Source: Beroe forskalii
Taxonomy: Eukaryota > Ctenophora > Nuda > Beroida > Beroidae
Assembly (NCBI GenBank): GCA_011033025.1
Contig: WFMF01000201.1
Location: forward strand, 124,001-188,000
Direction of reading: 5' to 3'
Length of the DNA stretch: 64,000 nt
This document shows, piece after piece, positions 12,941 through 25,465 of the stretch (position 1 is its first letter; each line of letters begins with the position of its first letter). The position numbers and the translations under genes are program-made. The notes beneath the pieces are model-generated. The model searched no databases and was not told the origin of the DNA. It was given only the letters and a program-made list of their open reading frames with translations.

Positions 12941-14572
12941 ATGTGACCTATCAATGAAGAAAAAGTCTAATGAAAACTCACAACTCACCGCTTGGATAGC
13001 GCAGAGAAGCTCCAATGAACTCTTGTGTTCAGATTCCATTTGGAATAAGATTGTCTGATTATAGGGAGAAGGGTTCGTCTAAAAATGCGAGTTTGAACTC
13101 GTGTTAGGATCAGAGGCACCTTTCTGTTAAGAAGGGGATTTTAGCTTTATATGAAGGGGTCTTTGATCGGCTGAAATGTGGTGCTCTGATTTCTGTTGGT
13201 TCTTGATCCTTCCACCGATGTCTGAAGTTTTGTTTTTGGAGCACCAGCAGTGATGGAAAGTCTTCTAGGTCATCCTTATCATCATCGTTTTATCCGGTAG
13301 TCCTGGTTGCATCGCTGTGATTCTGCCTTTAGGGAGATCAATGTTCAACAAAAATGTGAACAAAAACCACATACATAAATTGAAAATAATTAACAATATT
13401 ATGTTTTCCATGGTTTCAAGATTCGCCACGTAGCACCATATCCAAATTCAATTAATATATCATGCTGTGAGGCTATCGAGTTTGAACTGAAATTTCAAGT
13501 CTATGGATGGCAGACGGCTGTTATATAGGTCTCTGAACATGTAAATCACATTCGTGTATTTTCCGAGAAACACTTTGAATTTGAGGTAGAACCAGTTCTC
13601 TTGGTAGCGAAATAAAGACTAAATTCTAACGAAAAGATCTATTTTCCGAAAGTAGTTATATATTGTACTGTAGCAATTAGATGATCGTCCAAGGAATATT
13701 TTATGTTTATGTAGGTACCTACAGTCGATTGAAATGCAGAGTAAAAGAACATATGGGAATGGTTACATAATGCATGATGTTCTGCTACCAATACAGAACC
13801 AATACGGGAAACAATTTCTTTATTTGGGAAGTGGGGATAAAATGAACACGAAACCGAAGCATTTATTTAAGCGTAGCACGAAAAAAGAATGAAACTGCAA
13901 AAGCTTCGTAGCACAGACAAGATCAAAGCGAACTCGAAGACTTCTTTAAACATCAGAGTAGCACAGAAAAATCAGCGACATATCTTCACTGCTCTATAGA
14001 AACCGGAAACATCAGCGACAACCCAAACAGAGCAGGGCTATATGTAATGGGAATAGCACTGAAAAATCAGCATAGAAACATTCCCAGCTGGCACGGGCAA
14101 GATCAAAATTCAACAATTGTGTACGTCCTTATTAGACAGTAGCACTGAAATTACAGTCGACATACGTGATCAATTACACGTCAGAGACAGGTGCGATCCT
14201 AAAAATTCTACCCGTCAATAAGTAGCTCATGGCCCGTACCAACTCAATCTCAATTTGCACCTAGCAAATATATTGCTCGACAATACGTGATAATATGTTC
14301 CAGGAATTGTTACAAATTTGAAAGCAATCAAAATGACCATTAGGAATATCAATCAAGCAAGTCCGTTTGGCTCGTAATGTTCTCATCGCACATACAGATA
14401 TACAGAGGAGAATAATGGCAAATAAAAGCCCATATATGTCACTCCTGTAAATCTACAAGTGACAGGAATAATATTAGGGAGGCTAAGCCAGGCCCGTGTT
14501 AATACTGTAACTATCAGAGAGAGGTCGTGGACAAGTGATATATAGGCAGGATGACGGCATCAACTCAACACG

Positions 14573-14605
14573 TTATTCCATGATAATGACGTCACTTTAC
14601 AAGTT
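14573..14605 (+). repeat. CRE-core dispersed repeat, copy
   Basis: TTCCATGATAATGACGTCAC with a perfect TGACGTCA at 14587-14594. CACGTGCAG follows about 25 bases later. Confidence 0.6.
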
Positions 14606-14999
14606 CTATTAATTGCACGTGCAGAGTTTTGCCAATAAAGTTCTGCCTTGGGTCGGTGAATACGACTGAAAGCAAGATGACAAGGGCAAGCTTACTGAAC
14701 TGTAACACGTGTTTATAATCAAGAGTAACATAAGTTTTTGTTCTTAAAGCCGGTTTCGAGGTTATCAGTTAGGCCTGTCAGTAATAATGGTCATTGGCCG
14801 TTATAATGCAAAATACTAGCGTTTGATATAGTTATCATTGCTATGGTTTTAATTATCCAATTTATGGTGTCGCACCGCCCGATTTTGCTTACAATGCCCT
14901 TGTCAAGATTTAACGTTATACAGGTTGTTTATATAACTTCTGCCGGATGCATGATGCAACGACCCTGATTTCTGACGAAACCGGAAAATATCGATTCTA

Positions 15000-15067
15000 A
15001 TTCTCTTTAATTACGAGAATTCTCTAAATCAATTACGAGAATTCTCTTAATTAATTACTAGAATTAG
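15000..15067. repeat. short tandem repeat, AATTACGAGAATTCTC unit
   Basis: Three imperfect units of about 27 bases built on AATTACGAGAATTCTCT. The last is decayed (AATTACTAGAATT). GAGAATTCTC is itself palindromic. Confidence 0.7.
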
Positions 15068-16839
15068 CAGTCATATGAGGCAATATCAGAAGAGGCATTC
15101 AAATACGAAGCAAAAGCAAGAGAACTTCAGACCAGGTTCTACAGAGTCACACCTTCTGAGAAATGTGAAATGATGTAACAATATAAAATTTGCCAAATTC
15201 TCGTGTGCTTACTATGTTCAGGGCAATTTATAAATTATATATCTCCATAACACATTTTATTATTTGAGCTGCACAGTGTCTTTTAGTAGTTTACATCGAA
15301 TTGCCAAAGTATATTTCAGCCTTTTTTGGACCTGCTCATGACTTCACAATAGCTCTGATTTCAAGGTGAAAAGTGCTTGGTAGTTAGATATCGGCCGCAT
15401 GACTGCATATTATAAGCTGTAGGACAAAGGGAGATATCAACAAATTTTCAGAATTATTTTGATTTGCTGTATCTTGTTGGTGATACTTACACCTTGAAAC
15501 CAACAGCTATACGAAAATTTCAGATATGAAAAATAATCATATTGGCTTGAGTCGAGTTTTCTTTTTTCAGAGCGCAGAAGCACCATGCTCGAAATTGTCT
15601 GAACCAAGGAGAACGAACAACCTACAAAATGCTCAACAGTCAGAAAGCGAAATCTTCAAAGTCTTTAAGTGAAAACATTTAGAGATTCTCTTTCTTAGTT
15701 TCTTGACTCGAATTTTTCTTTTAGGGGTTTTGTGTCTGTATGGACAGTAATTATGTTATTTTCACGTAGTTTAAAACAACGCGAAAAGTAATTTGACTGA
15801 CAAAAAAGTTCACCCATTCAAAATATATAGAAGCAAAATAATCTTGAAACTTAATAAGGAAAACAATGTTGATTGAGCCAGAGCGTGCGTTGGGTCTTAC
15901 CATCAGGGATAAACAGAGAAAAATGCAGATTATGGACTTTATTAACATTCACATACTTTCCCAATATGGTAATTTTTATGGCATCTGCATTTGTAAAACA
16001 TCTATGCAGGTGAATTTGTAGTAAATCGATGTGATGTCACTGACTGATAGGACGTAAACAGACGCCCCTATACCGTGTTTCGAATAATTTCTGCGAGAGA
16101 TGCCGTTAAGATGGACTCAATCGAAATATAATGACGAGAAACGTCAAATTTCCGCATATCATTCATGGTAGTGTCATTGAACTGTGCTGGAAATGGAAAA
16201 ATAGAAATTTCTGTAGAACTAGAATCAAATTAAACAATTTGACGTTTGATCTTTGTTTAGTTCCGCGAAATCTCTCCGAATCTCTGAAGGCGGATGAAAG
16301 TGGACTCTCATTTATTTTTGATTTATCTAATGATCAATCCATGAGAAAACTTCCTTCATGCCAAGTGTCGACATCAGGATTATCCCCAGAAGATACTATA
16401 TCGTCTATATAGACTGATACAGTCACGCGCGGAAGATAGGCGTCGTGACAACATAAATTGGTCATTAAAAACCAGAAAATGACGATGCCCTCGGCCAGCC
16501 TACCAAAGAACGTACGATCAAGAAGCGGATTGATAAGTCTCTGTCGTCCAGAGAGGACAAGCCCGTCCGGAATGATATTGTTGCACATTCTTTATCCAGA
16601 ATTCATGTTCCACACTTCTATACGTCTTTAGTTCGTTAATATGGGAAGACTATAGTTCGTCAGGAAGACTAACAATGTTTCCTCATCGAAGCCTTGATAA
16701 TGTGTTGCCAATTGGCAGTCGACACGTACTAGTGGGAAACGTTCGCAAATAATATGCGACTCAATGGGGACTTGTTCAATCTCCAAAGTAAAGGCAGTAT
16801 TTGATAATCCCAGCTAGGTATCTCACAGTTTGTACTAAC

Positions 16840-16955
16840 TGCTTAACTGTGAATCCCAGCTGGGAATTTCAGCATCTTCCCAGTTTGTGCTAACTGGGAC
16901 TCCCAACCAGTGGGAATATCTTCCCAGTGGCAAGATATTCCCAATTTGGAATCAA
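16840..16955. repeat. cluster of short hairpins built on TCCCAG / CTGGGA
   Basis: Consecutive inverted repeats TCCCAGCTGGGA, TCCCAGTTTG..AACTGGGA, CCCAACCAGTGGG and GGGAATATCTTCCC..AAGATATTCCC lie head to tail. A related AATCCCAGCTAGG lies just before, near 16808. Confidence 0.6.
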
Positions 16956-19942
16956 ATGATAGTGGTGAAGTGATGCCAAAACCACCATCTGGCAACCGAT
17001 CTTGGGAGAAATTCACTGAATAATACCCGTTCTTGCTTTCCCATCTACCATCCACACTCGCTCATACCTGACCTGTTCCCAATAATGAATCATGAAACTT
17101 CGGGGCTTAGCAGCACCGTCAACCCATCTAGAGTCACTGGACATTCTAACATTACCCGTTCTTAGTTTCTGTGAAGCAGAAAGTTTTTATGTAGCGCGAC
17201 AGTCCGGATCTCTCATATGTCCATATTCCAACCACCCCTCATTTTACATGCAACCAATGGCTTCGGTTAGATGTAACCGAAACCTGAGCCCTGAATCTCT
17301 ACTTTTCTACTGTTGCGACCAAGGGAGTCTCCATGACTACCACCGGCCGGGAGGAATGAGACCCAGCCGAGTGAAATATAGGATATTAAAATGAATATTA
17401 GCTGAAATTTCAATAATGAACAAGAAAAAATAGAACAATTTTCAATTTAATACCCACCGCCATTTTGGTATAGCGTCGTCTTTGTTTGCTTTATCTCCAA
17501 CTTCAACACCGATCTATTGCTCCCGAGAGCAGTTTTACGAGTCCAACTATTATATACAAAAGGTGAAGCTGCTTAAGCTATACAACTTGACTGACCTTAA
17601 CGATCAAATAAATATAAAGTTCGATAAATTATATTCTGATCAGAAAGCCAGGATATAAATACCACTTCAAGCTATAGAACTGTCAATCATCCAAAGCGGA
17701 TTTCACGAATCGGATCGTTGACAAACTTCAATGAGTACAAGATAAACTAAGGTGTTTTTACTTCATGTACCAGTACAACCAATTCAGGAGAAAATAAAAA
17801 ATTCCCCTTTTCAAAGTTCGTGGAAAAAAAGTGAAACATGTCTGTGAAACCTTGAAAGAGTGAGAGCGAATGTGTTACACTTGAGTCACATGTCTATTTT
17901 GTATTTGGATCGGTCCAATGGTCCCCCTCTAAGCTGACCATGTTAATAATGACTAATGACGGTAAAGATATATAATAACTACTCAGCTGTTCTATAGAAC
18001 TACTCAGTTGAGACGCGTAGGACGAAGTTGCGAAAATTGAAATGCCCATAGATTCATAGAATAGGGATAAAATGAGCTTTTGATAAACTATTCGGTATTT
18101 CAATTGAAGTCATCAGGGTGCACGATATTATCAAGTTTCATGAAAATTGGACAATGGCAAGTGCGTAGGACGGGCGTTTAAAAATCGTTTAAAATCCGAT
18201 GGGTCTTTATAGCTTGACGGGAACGAATGGTACGTGACAGTGTGAACTGTTACGTTCTGTAATATTGTAACAGGTGCTGCCATGCAATTCATCGTGCTGA
18301 TGATGATTCTACAACTGTTTTATGAATAGGTTCTCTACGATTAATAGACGATATTACATTTCCAATTCATTTCGTAAAATCGTGATGATGAATCCACCCT
18401 AAATGGTCTATTAGTCTGGCGTGGCGTTGTCAACTTTCAAGCTTCAAGACAAAAACAGTTTACAAATTTGTTTGGATTCGTAAGTAACAATCTGTTAGAT
18501 TGTCTGGAAAACTTCGGTACCTAGACTATTTTTGTAACAATGTAACAGGTCGGTCATTTAGAAAACACATTACTGTCAGACTGATATGAATAACTCTCCA
18601 TAGGAGTTGAACTTTGATATATCGAAATAGGCTAGAAGATTGATGGGAAGCCCAAAATATTTAACGGCACCAAATTTTAAATGCATGGGAGAAATTTTAG
18701 CACACAATGCAACTGAATCTATCTAATGGATAATCAAAAGATTTGTTTATTATTGTTCGAGTGCAATGTCTTTCGTCCGTTGGGGACAAATCCTACGATG
18801 CCATGCATCTACCGAGTCCATAAGTCTCTAATTAGCGCACAAAGATGTCTGAAACATGCTCACAAGAGACCATATAACCCTATTCCCCCACCAAGCTGTG
18901 AACTCATGATTTTCAGATAACTCAGTAGCCATGAGGACCCTTAAGTTTGAAACAGGTGTATTATATGCTCATGAAATTATTATATTCTAATCTGTGTCCG
19001 ATTAATTTGAGTTCGTGAGGGGGCTGTGTCATTATCTGAGAACTAAATGGTGAACCAGATGACATACAATCGCCTGTTTTATATTATTCAAGGGAAGGAA
19101 TATATAATATATACTGGTTCTAGAATTTAAATCTAACCTCTGAATTTAAAAATATATATTATAACCGAGTCCGTGTGTGTTTAAAACAACATTCGTCTTT
19201 TGTTGAATATATATTTTGCAACACCAGGCTAATGCAGGGTTGGAAAATTAATGGCAGGGTTTAACAATTTCCGACCATCTAGGAAAGGGAGAATGGTGTT
19301 AAATTTAACAATTTCCGATGGAAGGAGCATCTAAATTCTAAAAGTGGTGTTTAAAGTGGTCACGGACTCAGACTAATGTCTAGTATGTCTACCGATGTCT
19401 GAAAAGAAAACCAAGGACAAAATAGTAAAAACTACGGTAGTATATTAATTGAAAAAACGGGAGGAATATATAATTGCAATTTCAGGAACGCTTACAGTTA
19501 CAGGCAAAACCTCGAGAATTGTGAATTTTGGCAGGTGGCATAAAAATAGACCGCAGGTAATCCATGATGATGCATACATATTAAAAGTCTCTTGATTTCA
19601 TTCGATTTATTTGAAATTACTTACTTTTACCTAACTCTAAGTCACCCATAAATTTACTGAACTAACTAAATAATAAATTTCCTACAAAATTAATGTTGAC
19701 AAGAGGCGTTGGCAACATTTGATAAATGTGTCTGATTTCTCTTCGGCCAGTGGCCGGTGATTGTAAAATATCAAAGAAGGCAAAGGTGTAACACAAAATT
19801 TGAGTACAAATTTGTCAAATCTTAATACCAAATCCCAATATTTTGGTGAGAAAAAATTAAGTTCAGTTGCATTGAAGTGCATCAACTTGACTCATTGTTG
19901 AGCTGATACTAATGCATAAATAAAGATAATCTGAATGAATAA

Positions 19943-20120
19943 AAGAGAGAAGTGGTGACCGAGTGAAAAGTGGTGTCGATGAAAGTTATGTTAGAGAGAA
20001 GTGGTGTTGGGGTCAAATGTTCTTTCATGAAGAAGTGGTGTCAACTGTCAGCTAGAAGTGATGTCAGTGAAAAGTGGTTTCAGTGAAAAACGGTGTCAAT
20101 GAGAAGTGGTGTCAGGTGGG
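19943..20120 (+). repeat. minisatellite, (GTGAAAAGTGGTGTCA)-type unit
   Basis: About ten degenerate units of AGTGGTGTCA joined by ATGAAA/GTGAAA spacers. The same repeat recurs in reverse complement at 51884-52042. Confidence 0.75.
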
Positions 20121-21513
20121 AGAAGTTTCAGGGGAAAGTGTATCGACAAAACACAAAAAGAGACATATAACTTTAAAACTCACTGCTTAGAGATATTATT
20201 AACACGACATATAATGGGAAGTTCCAGCAAGTGCATAACGTATCTATATTAAGTGACAAGGACCTGACAGATACCTGTCAATTTCCGACACATTAATAAG
20301 TTAGAGTCACATTAATCCCATAGAATTGGCTGGTAACGAGACAAAACTCGAAATGAACCTAATGTTGGGTGATACGGTTGATTGCACTTTGTCGGAACGT
20401 GTATTGGTAACTTTCTAACACTTCCTCAGACTCAAATACTTCCATGATTGGAACTAGGCAAGCACCGGAGTGGTCAAGTTAATATACTTATAGTACTTAC
20501 ACATGTTGAGATGCGAGATGGGAAGTTAAGTGTCCTTCTTACAAAGAGGAAAAAGGAGGAATCAGTCCAAGCGCTAAACATCGAGAGATTGATACGTTTT
20601 AACAGGTATACAAAAATAAAATATATCTGTTTGGAGACTTTTTGTCGTACTTGAATATATATTGATTTTATTGAAAATAAATAGTGACATTTTCATGCAT
20701 TTTTGGGCCGTAATAACATTTTAAAATTTAAATTCTTAAACAACGCACTAACTCCCTGAAAATAAAGAACCTATATGACCTTTGATCAGATGCTGCCTAA
20801 TCCCAAATAAATACCAAAAATAAACTACATTAAATAACTGTGCGGATCACTGGATCGGGGAACTAAATAGGAATCTAAGAACTAATAAATCCCACTGAGT
20901 CCCTCAAAAGATCTGATATTACTATCAAACTGGTTAAGTGATGATAAGACCGAGAACAAATATGCGTATAACTTACTTTATACTTTTAAATAGTTTGCCG
21001 ATGTTATAGTCCCATACAGTTTCAATTAAGTCACCTTGCATGGCTTATTTGATAGGAGACAGGAAATTCCCATGATATTTGACAAACATCATAGCCTTAT
21101 TCAGCTAAATTCCTTTAAACGAGTGCTACAGTGATTTAAATTTCTATACTCATCAAATTATTCTAATGGCCCTTAATTTGGACAAATTACGACAATTTCT
21201 GCCAATTTAGTTCACATAACCTACAGCTTTCACCTCCACAAGTTTATTTACTTCTATTTAATAACTGTAGTCTGTGGAATGTGAGTCTTACACACCCGCA
21301 CAATATGGGGTGAGATATTTGGGATATGCTGATTTAAACTTACCGCTCGGGTCGAGACTCAGTACATTCCCATTTTATCGAGTCAGTACACCCCCCCCCC
21401 CCTTCTTATCGATCTCAGACCGATTTTTCGTTAGCACAATCATAGTTTACCATCGTCACCGCTATAGAAATATCGTATCATGCATTGGGCAGATGGCAAT
21501 GGCTCCCTTGAGC

Positions 21514-21552
21514 TATGGCATTGGCTCGCTTCAATGCCATCAGCCATGGCAA
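21514..21552. promoter_or_regulatory. inverted repeat plus RFX-like half site
   Basis: ATGGCATTG and CAATGCCAT form a 9-bp inverted repeat, followed at once by CAGCCATGGCAAC, which resembles an X-box half site. It lies in the putative first intron, about 60 bases past the donor of the exon ending at 21615. A role is inference only. Confidence 0.25.
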
Positions 21553-21614
21553 CACCCAAAATTTTGTTTTGCGCGCTTTTTCGCGCCCACCTATCATAGC
21601 TCTCTAATACTCAC

Positions 21615-22004
21615 ATCATTTTCGAGGTCAGGTCGTAGTCCCAGACTCTTCACCGCATCGACATCCCCCAACTTTATCAGATTAGTCAACAGCGCAGGAT
21701 TAAACATCTCCCCATCCTTGGTTGTAGCAGCTTCCAACGACCCTGGTGGAAACTCAACCTTCTCATTCTCATGAGTTTCAACCAACACATCATCGAGTTT
21801 AGGAAGCTGTTCATATTTTGTGTTAGAATTCGCTCGGGACAGAAATCGATCCACTTCGATTGCTGCGGTGGTGAAGCGGCGTGGGTGGTCGTCGACAAGA
21901 GATTCCTCTTTGGTGGAGAGTTTGGTGCCGCCGATTGAGTGACGGTTTTTCCGGGCGGCAGTGGCTTTTCGGGATTTTTCTGCCACTGATTCGAAGTAAT
22001 ACAT
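21615..22004 (-). CDS. first coding exon of an unidentified gene (130 codons)
   Basis: The minus strand has an ATG at 22004 in a near-ideal Kozak context (CCCCACCATGT). The frame stays open for exactly 130 codons to a consensus donor (AATGAT|GTGAGTATT) in phase 0. The product starts MYYFESVAEKSRKATAARKN. It is basic at first, then mixed and hydrophilic, and ends with FNPALLTNLIKLGDVDAVKS followed by LGLRPDLEND. This last part looks like the start of an ankyrin or other alpha-solenoid repeat (LIxLGDxDAVKSL), but one motif is too little to name a family. No signal peptide or membrane segment is visible. Later exons would lie at lower coordinates; none was found, so the first intron may be long. 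Confidence 0.65.
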
Positions 22005-24234
22005 GGTGGGGAATTACTGCTGGAAGAGATGGTGGTATGTGAGAAATAAGAATGATAAATACTGAATATCAATTGAAGAATATGCACTATGCAGGAATAC
22101 GTCATTATAAGTTCTACAAAATTGTAACATTTTCGGTTACTGAATATTACAGAAAAAGCAACTAACAGTAAAACGGTTTGCTTTTTTGGCGAAGATACGT
22201 AATCCTCAACGTATCAATGTACATAATTTCAACCACTCTAAAAGGCAAAGTGATGGCATCACGAATGAACGAAACTACAGGTCTTAGAGCGGATGAGGCT
22301 GAAACACCAATGGATGAATAGGAAGCTAGGCTACCCAACAGCGAGCACTTAAATGCATCTAGGTACCGGACCACTATATTGACGAATAGAGATTGTAAGA
22401 AAGTGGAAATAAGTGTAAAATGGTAAAAATTCTTACATATATTTATACTACTTTCTCTTTGGTCACAGAATTCAGCCTGAAGTCATGGAAAATTAAGTGG
22501 ATGTATGGAGTTGGAGCAATGGATCTCTCAGCAAGAACATAATACCCCTAAACTGTTTGGTATGAAACGTGATGTTCCGAGATCGTCAAATAATATTTTA
22601 AAGCTGTTCAGATTTAAAGGTCATCAGTTTTAGATGTTGATATATAAATTGCTGTGCTTTTTTAGTATTCACTATTGTATTACTCTCCTAATAAGGCAAT
22701 ATTAATAATCGTGATCTAGGAGTACCATGGGAGGTTCCGAATGACTTATTGGATTGTTTATATTATCTAATTAGGTTTTTTAGACTGGGATATAGCCGTT
22801 ATGATGATGGCTTTTCATGACTGAATATTATGTATGTAGGAAGGAATAAAATATTGATCGTGAATATACTTATTATGAATATGGTTTTGTTTGTTTACTG
22901 TATCCCTACATATTTTGAGGTTAACAGTGATTCATATGGACGAGTAGATTGTAAATGGTTTTGTTTCACACGTGGCCAATTAGACACTCGATTATGGTTG
23001 TTAAGCAGGTGCATCTGCCCCCTTGACTAAGTCTTATCTTTCTCTCATTATTCATAAGATAGTTCAGTAAATCCTGCTAATTGCTTCCTTCGACAGTTTG
23101 ACTCATGCCATATGCCATCCACAATCTTATATTCAGTAAAGTCATAGCCAGAGGATTTGTAAAAAAATTCTTCCCCAACATTTCTTCTAAAAGCCATCAA
23201 AATTTCTTCTTCAAATATTCGCTGATCATCAATATTCGATTCTTCTTTCGCTATATATCCAAAGTATCCACAGTTGAGCTTTTCTTCCTTTTTCTAAACT
23301 TTGTAGCCAAAATCATTGGTCTACAAAATTCCAAGTATCTGTAGATATCAATAAGTGATCTTCGATGAGCTTTCCTCTAATTTCATGATAACATAGTGGC
23401 CATTTCATTGCAGTCACAGCGAGATATACGGTTATCTTTCATGTGCGTTTCAAAGTTTCAACAGAAGGCAATAATTATTCCGCCTTAGATCAGTATCATG
23501 TAACATTGTAACGTAGCAAATTCGTATAATAATAGGCATATTTATCAAGGAATAATAGATTGGCCGGCAATATAGCGGTATTCTATCTGATCATGGTTTT
23601 TATTGAGCGATCGATGACGAAGTACCAACTATTTTCAGTCGAATTAAACAATATTCTCCATCTACAGACGTAATAGTAAAACAGAAAGAAACTGCAATGT
23701 TTGTAAACCCACGATGGGGTTGGCAATGACGCAATATGTGCTTCAAATTTCAATAGGCCTACTTATTAATTCATACAATTCGAAAACGAAACTTAGCTAC
23801 GTGTTTGTAGACGCTGCTCAACTGTGAAGGTAAAAGTAAAAGTATAACTGTGAAAGTGACAAACTGTGAAAGTAATAGTAAAACTGTGAAAATAACAGTA
23901 TGTCGCAAAACAGCGAATATCAGGAACAGTAGCTTCGAACTATGTAGAAATGAAGGAACTGTGTTGGAATAAGAAGCTCAACATATGTTCCATATATGTA
24001 TGTAGTTGGAATGTTGAAACATATAACTCCACGGAAGCTCATTTAAACATGGAATAGGACGTGATTAATAACTTAAAATATGAGTTATATGTATATATAT
24101 TTCGTTATGATGTAAAGTCGCATCATATTGACTTGAGCAAGTGGAATGTCGTGTTTTTCAGAGGCTGAGAGCGGTAATGGCATTTGACGGCTTATTTACA
24201 GTACCTAAAGCTCTTTTTAAACTCATATACGCGG
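22005..24234. other. upstream region of the minus-strand gene and AT-rich spacer
   Basis: The first few hundred bases should hold the 5' UTR and promoter of the gene starting at 22004, but no TATA box or initiator could be set apart from the AT-rich background. A simple repeat of GTGAAAGTAA-like words lies at about 23823-23900. No other gene is seen. Confidence 0.4.
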
Positions 24235-25465
24235 AGGCATTGTTTCAAATGTAGGCAACAGTCAGTAACAGATGACCAAAACAGTTCCGACATATTTAAA
24301 TGGCATTTATTGGCATTTGAAGGTCTATTTGTACCAAGCGAGATACGGATAACTCTTCATACATGGAGGCATTGTAGTAAATGAAGAGAGGCAAAAGCAG
24401 ATGACCAAACAGTTCCAACATATTTTAATGGCATTTAGTCTACTTTTATTGCATTTATTTAACGGGCTATTTATTTTGAACAGTGTTAAACGATGCTCTC
24501 GAAGCCTGAATGTATTGATTTGAATGAAGAGAGGCAAAAGCAGATCACCAAACAGTTCCAACATATTTTAATGGCATTTAGTCTACTTTTATTACATTTA
24601 TTTAACGGGCTATTTATTTTGAACAGTGTTAAACGATGCTCTCGAAGCCTGAATGTATTGATTGGTCATACGAGCGAATTACTGCGGGAGACTCCCGGGA
24701 GTACTCCGGGAGCCCTCCGGGAGTCCTCCGGGAGCCCTCCGAAGGGAGGAGAGTCCCCGGGAGTCCTCCGGGAGTCCCCCGGAGTCCTACGGGAGTCCTA
24801 CGGAGTACCACGGGAGTGTCACGGGAGTACCCCGGGAGTCCTACGGGAGTACCCCGGGAGTCCTAAACAGTCCCCCGGAGTCCAACATCCTACGGGGTAC
24901 CCCGAGTCCCCAGGATGTTGGAACTGTTTTTACCCAAGTCCCCTGGGAGTCCCTACGGGAGTACCCAGGAATGAAGAGAGGCAAAAGCAGATCTAAACAG
25001 TTCCAACATATTTTAATGCATTTAGTCTACTTTTGCATTTATTTAACGGGCTATTTATTTTGAACGGTGTTAAACGGAGATCTCGAAGCCTGAATGTATT
25101 GATTTGAATGAAGAGAGGCATCAGCAGATGACCGAACAGTTCCAACATATTTTAATGGCATTTAGTCTACTTTTATTGCATTTGTTTAACGGGCTATTTA
25201 TTTTGAACGGTGTTAAACGGAGATCTCGAAGCCTGAATGTATTGATTTGAATGAAGATAGGCAACAACGGATGACCAAACAGTTCCAACATAATATTTCA
25301 AAGGCATTTATTCATTTATTGGCATTATACGGTCTACCGCGTAGGGTTTGCCAAAGCTCTCAATTTCATGGAGCCTTTATCCACTGATTTAGATGACAAA
25401 ACGCAACAAGAGATGACCAAACAAAAGAGATTGAAGTTTAAACGATGACCAAACAGTTACGAAAG
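24235..25465. repeat. tandem array of a ~143-bp unit, interrupted by a GC-rich minisatellite
   Basis: AACAGTTCCAACATATTTTA recurs with its anchor AGTTCC at about 24411, 24554, 24999, 25138 and 25281. Spacing is 143, 445, 139 and 143 bases; the 445 gap holds the minisatellite. Each unit continues with GGCATTTAGTCTACTTTTAT, ACGGGCTATTTATTTTGAAC, CTCGAAGCCTGAATGTATTG and AATGAAGAGAGGCAAAAGCA. More decayed units flank the array (near 24270 and after 25390). No promoter or coding frame explains it. Confidence 0.9.
24685..24970. repeat. GC-rich 11-bp minisatellite (CGGGAGTCCTC) inside the 143-bp array
   Basis: Units alternate CGGGAGTCCTC, CGGGAGCCCTC, CGGGAGTACCC and CGGGAGTCCTA, with some 10-base variants. 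The base composition contrasts sharply with the AT-rich surroundings. It contains ACTCCCGGGAGT, a perfect 12-bp palindrome. At its far end CCAACATCC..GGATGTTGG forms an inverted repeat, and GATGTTGGAACTGTT is an inverted piece of the host 143-bp unit. Open frames across it in several registers reflect the lack of stops in the unit, not a gene. Confidence 0.9.

Larger units (their letters stand above)
10936..21614. other. large non-coding stretch, possibly intron of the 21615-22004 gene
   Basis: No exon could be supported on either strand. The stretch lies downstream of the donor of the minus-strand exon ending at 21615, so part of it may be intron. It holds a foldback at 12778-12940, a CRE repeat near 14573, an AATTACGAGAATTCTC tandem repeat at 15000-15067, hairpin-rich sequence at 16840-16955, an AGTGGTGTCA minisatellite at 19943-20120 and a C12 homopolymer near 21390. 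Confidence 0.45.

Noticed and set aside
21274-21774. 166-codon plus-strand open frame
   Set aside because: It overlaps the better supported minus-strand first exon and a C12 homopolymer, and has no recognisable similarity.
24493-25063. Overlapping open frames over the GC-rich minisatellite
   Set aside because: The 11-bp unit lacks stops in several frames, so open reading is expected by chance.
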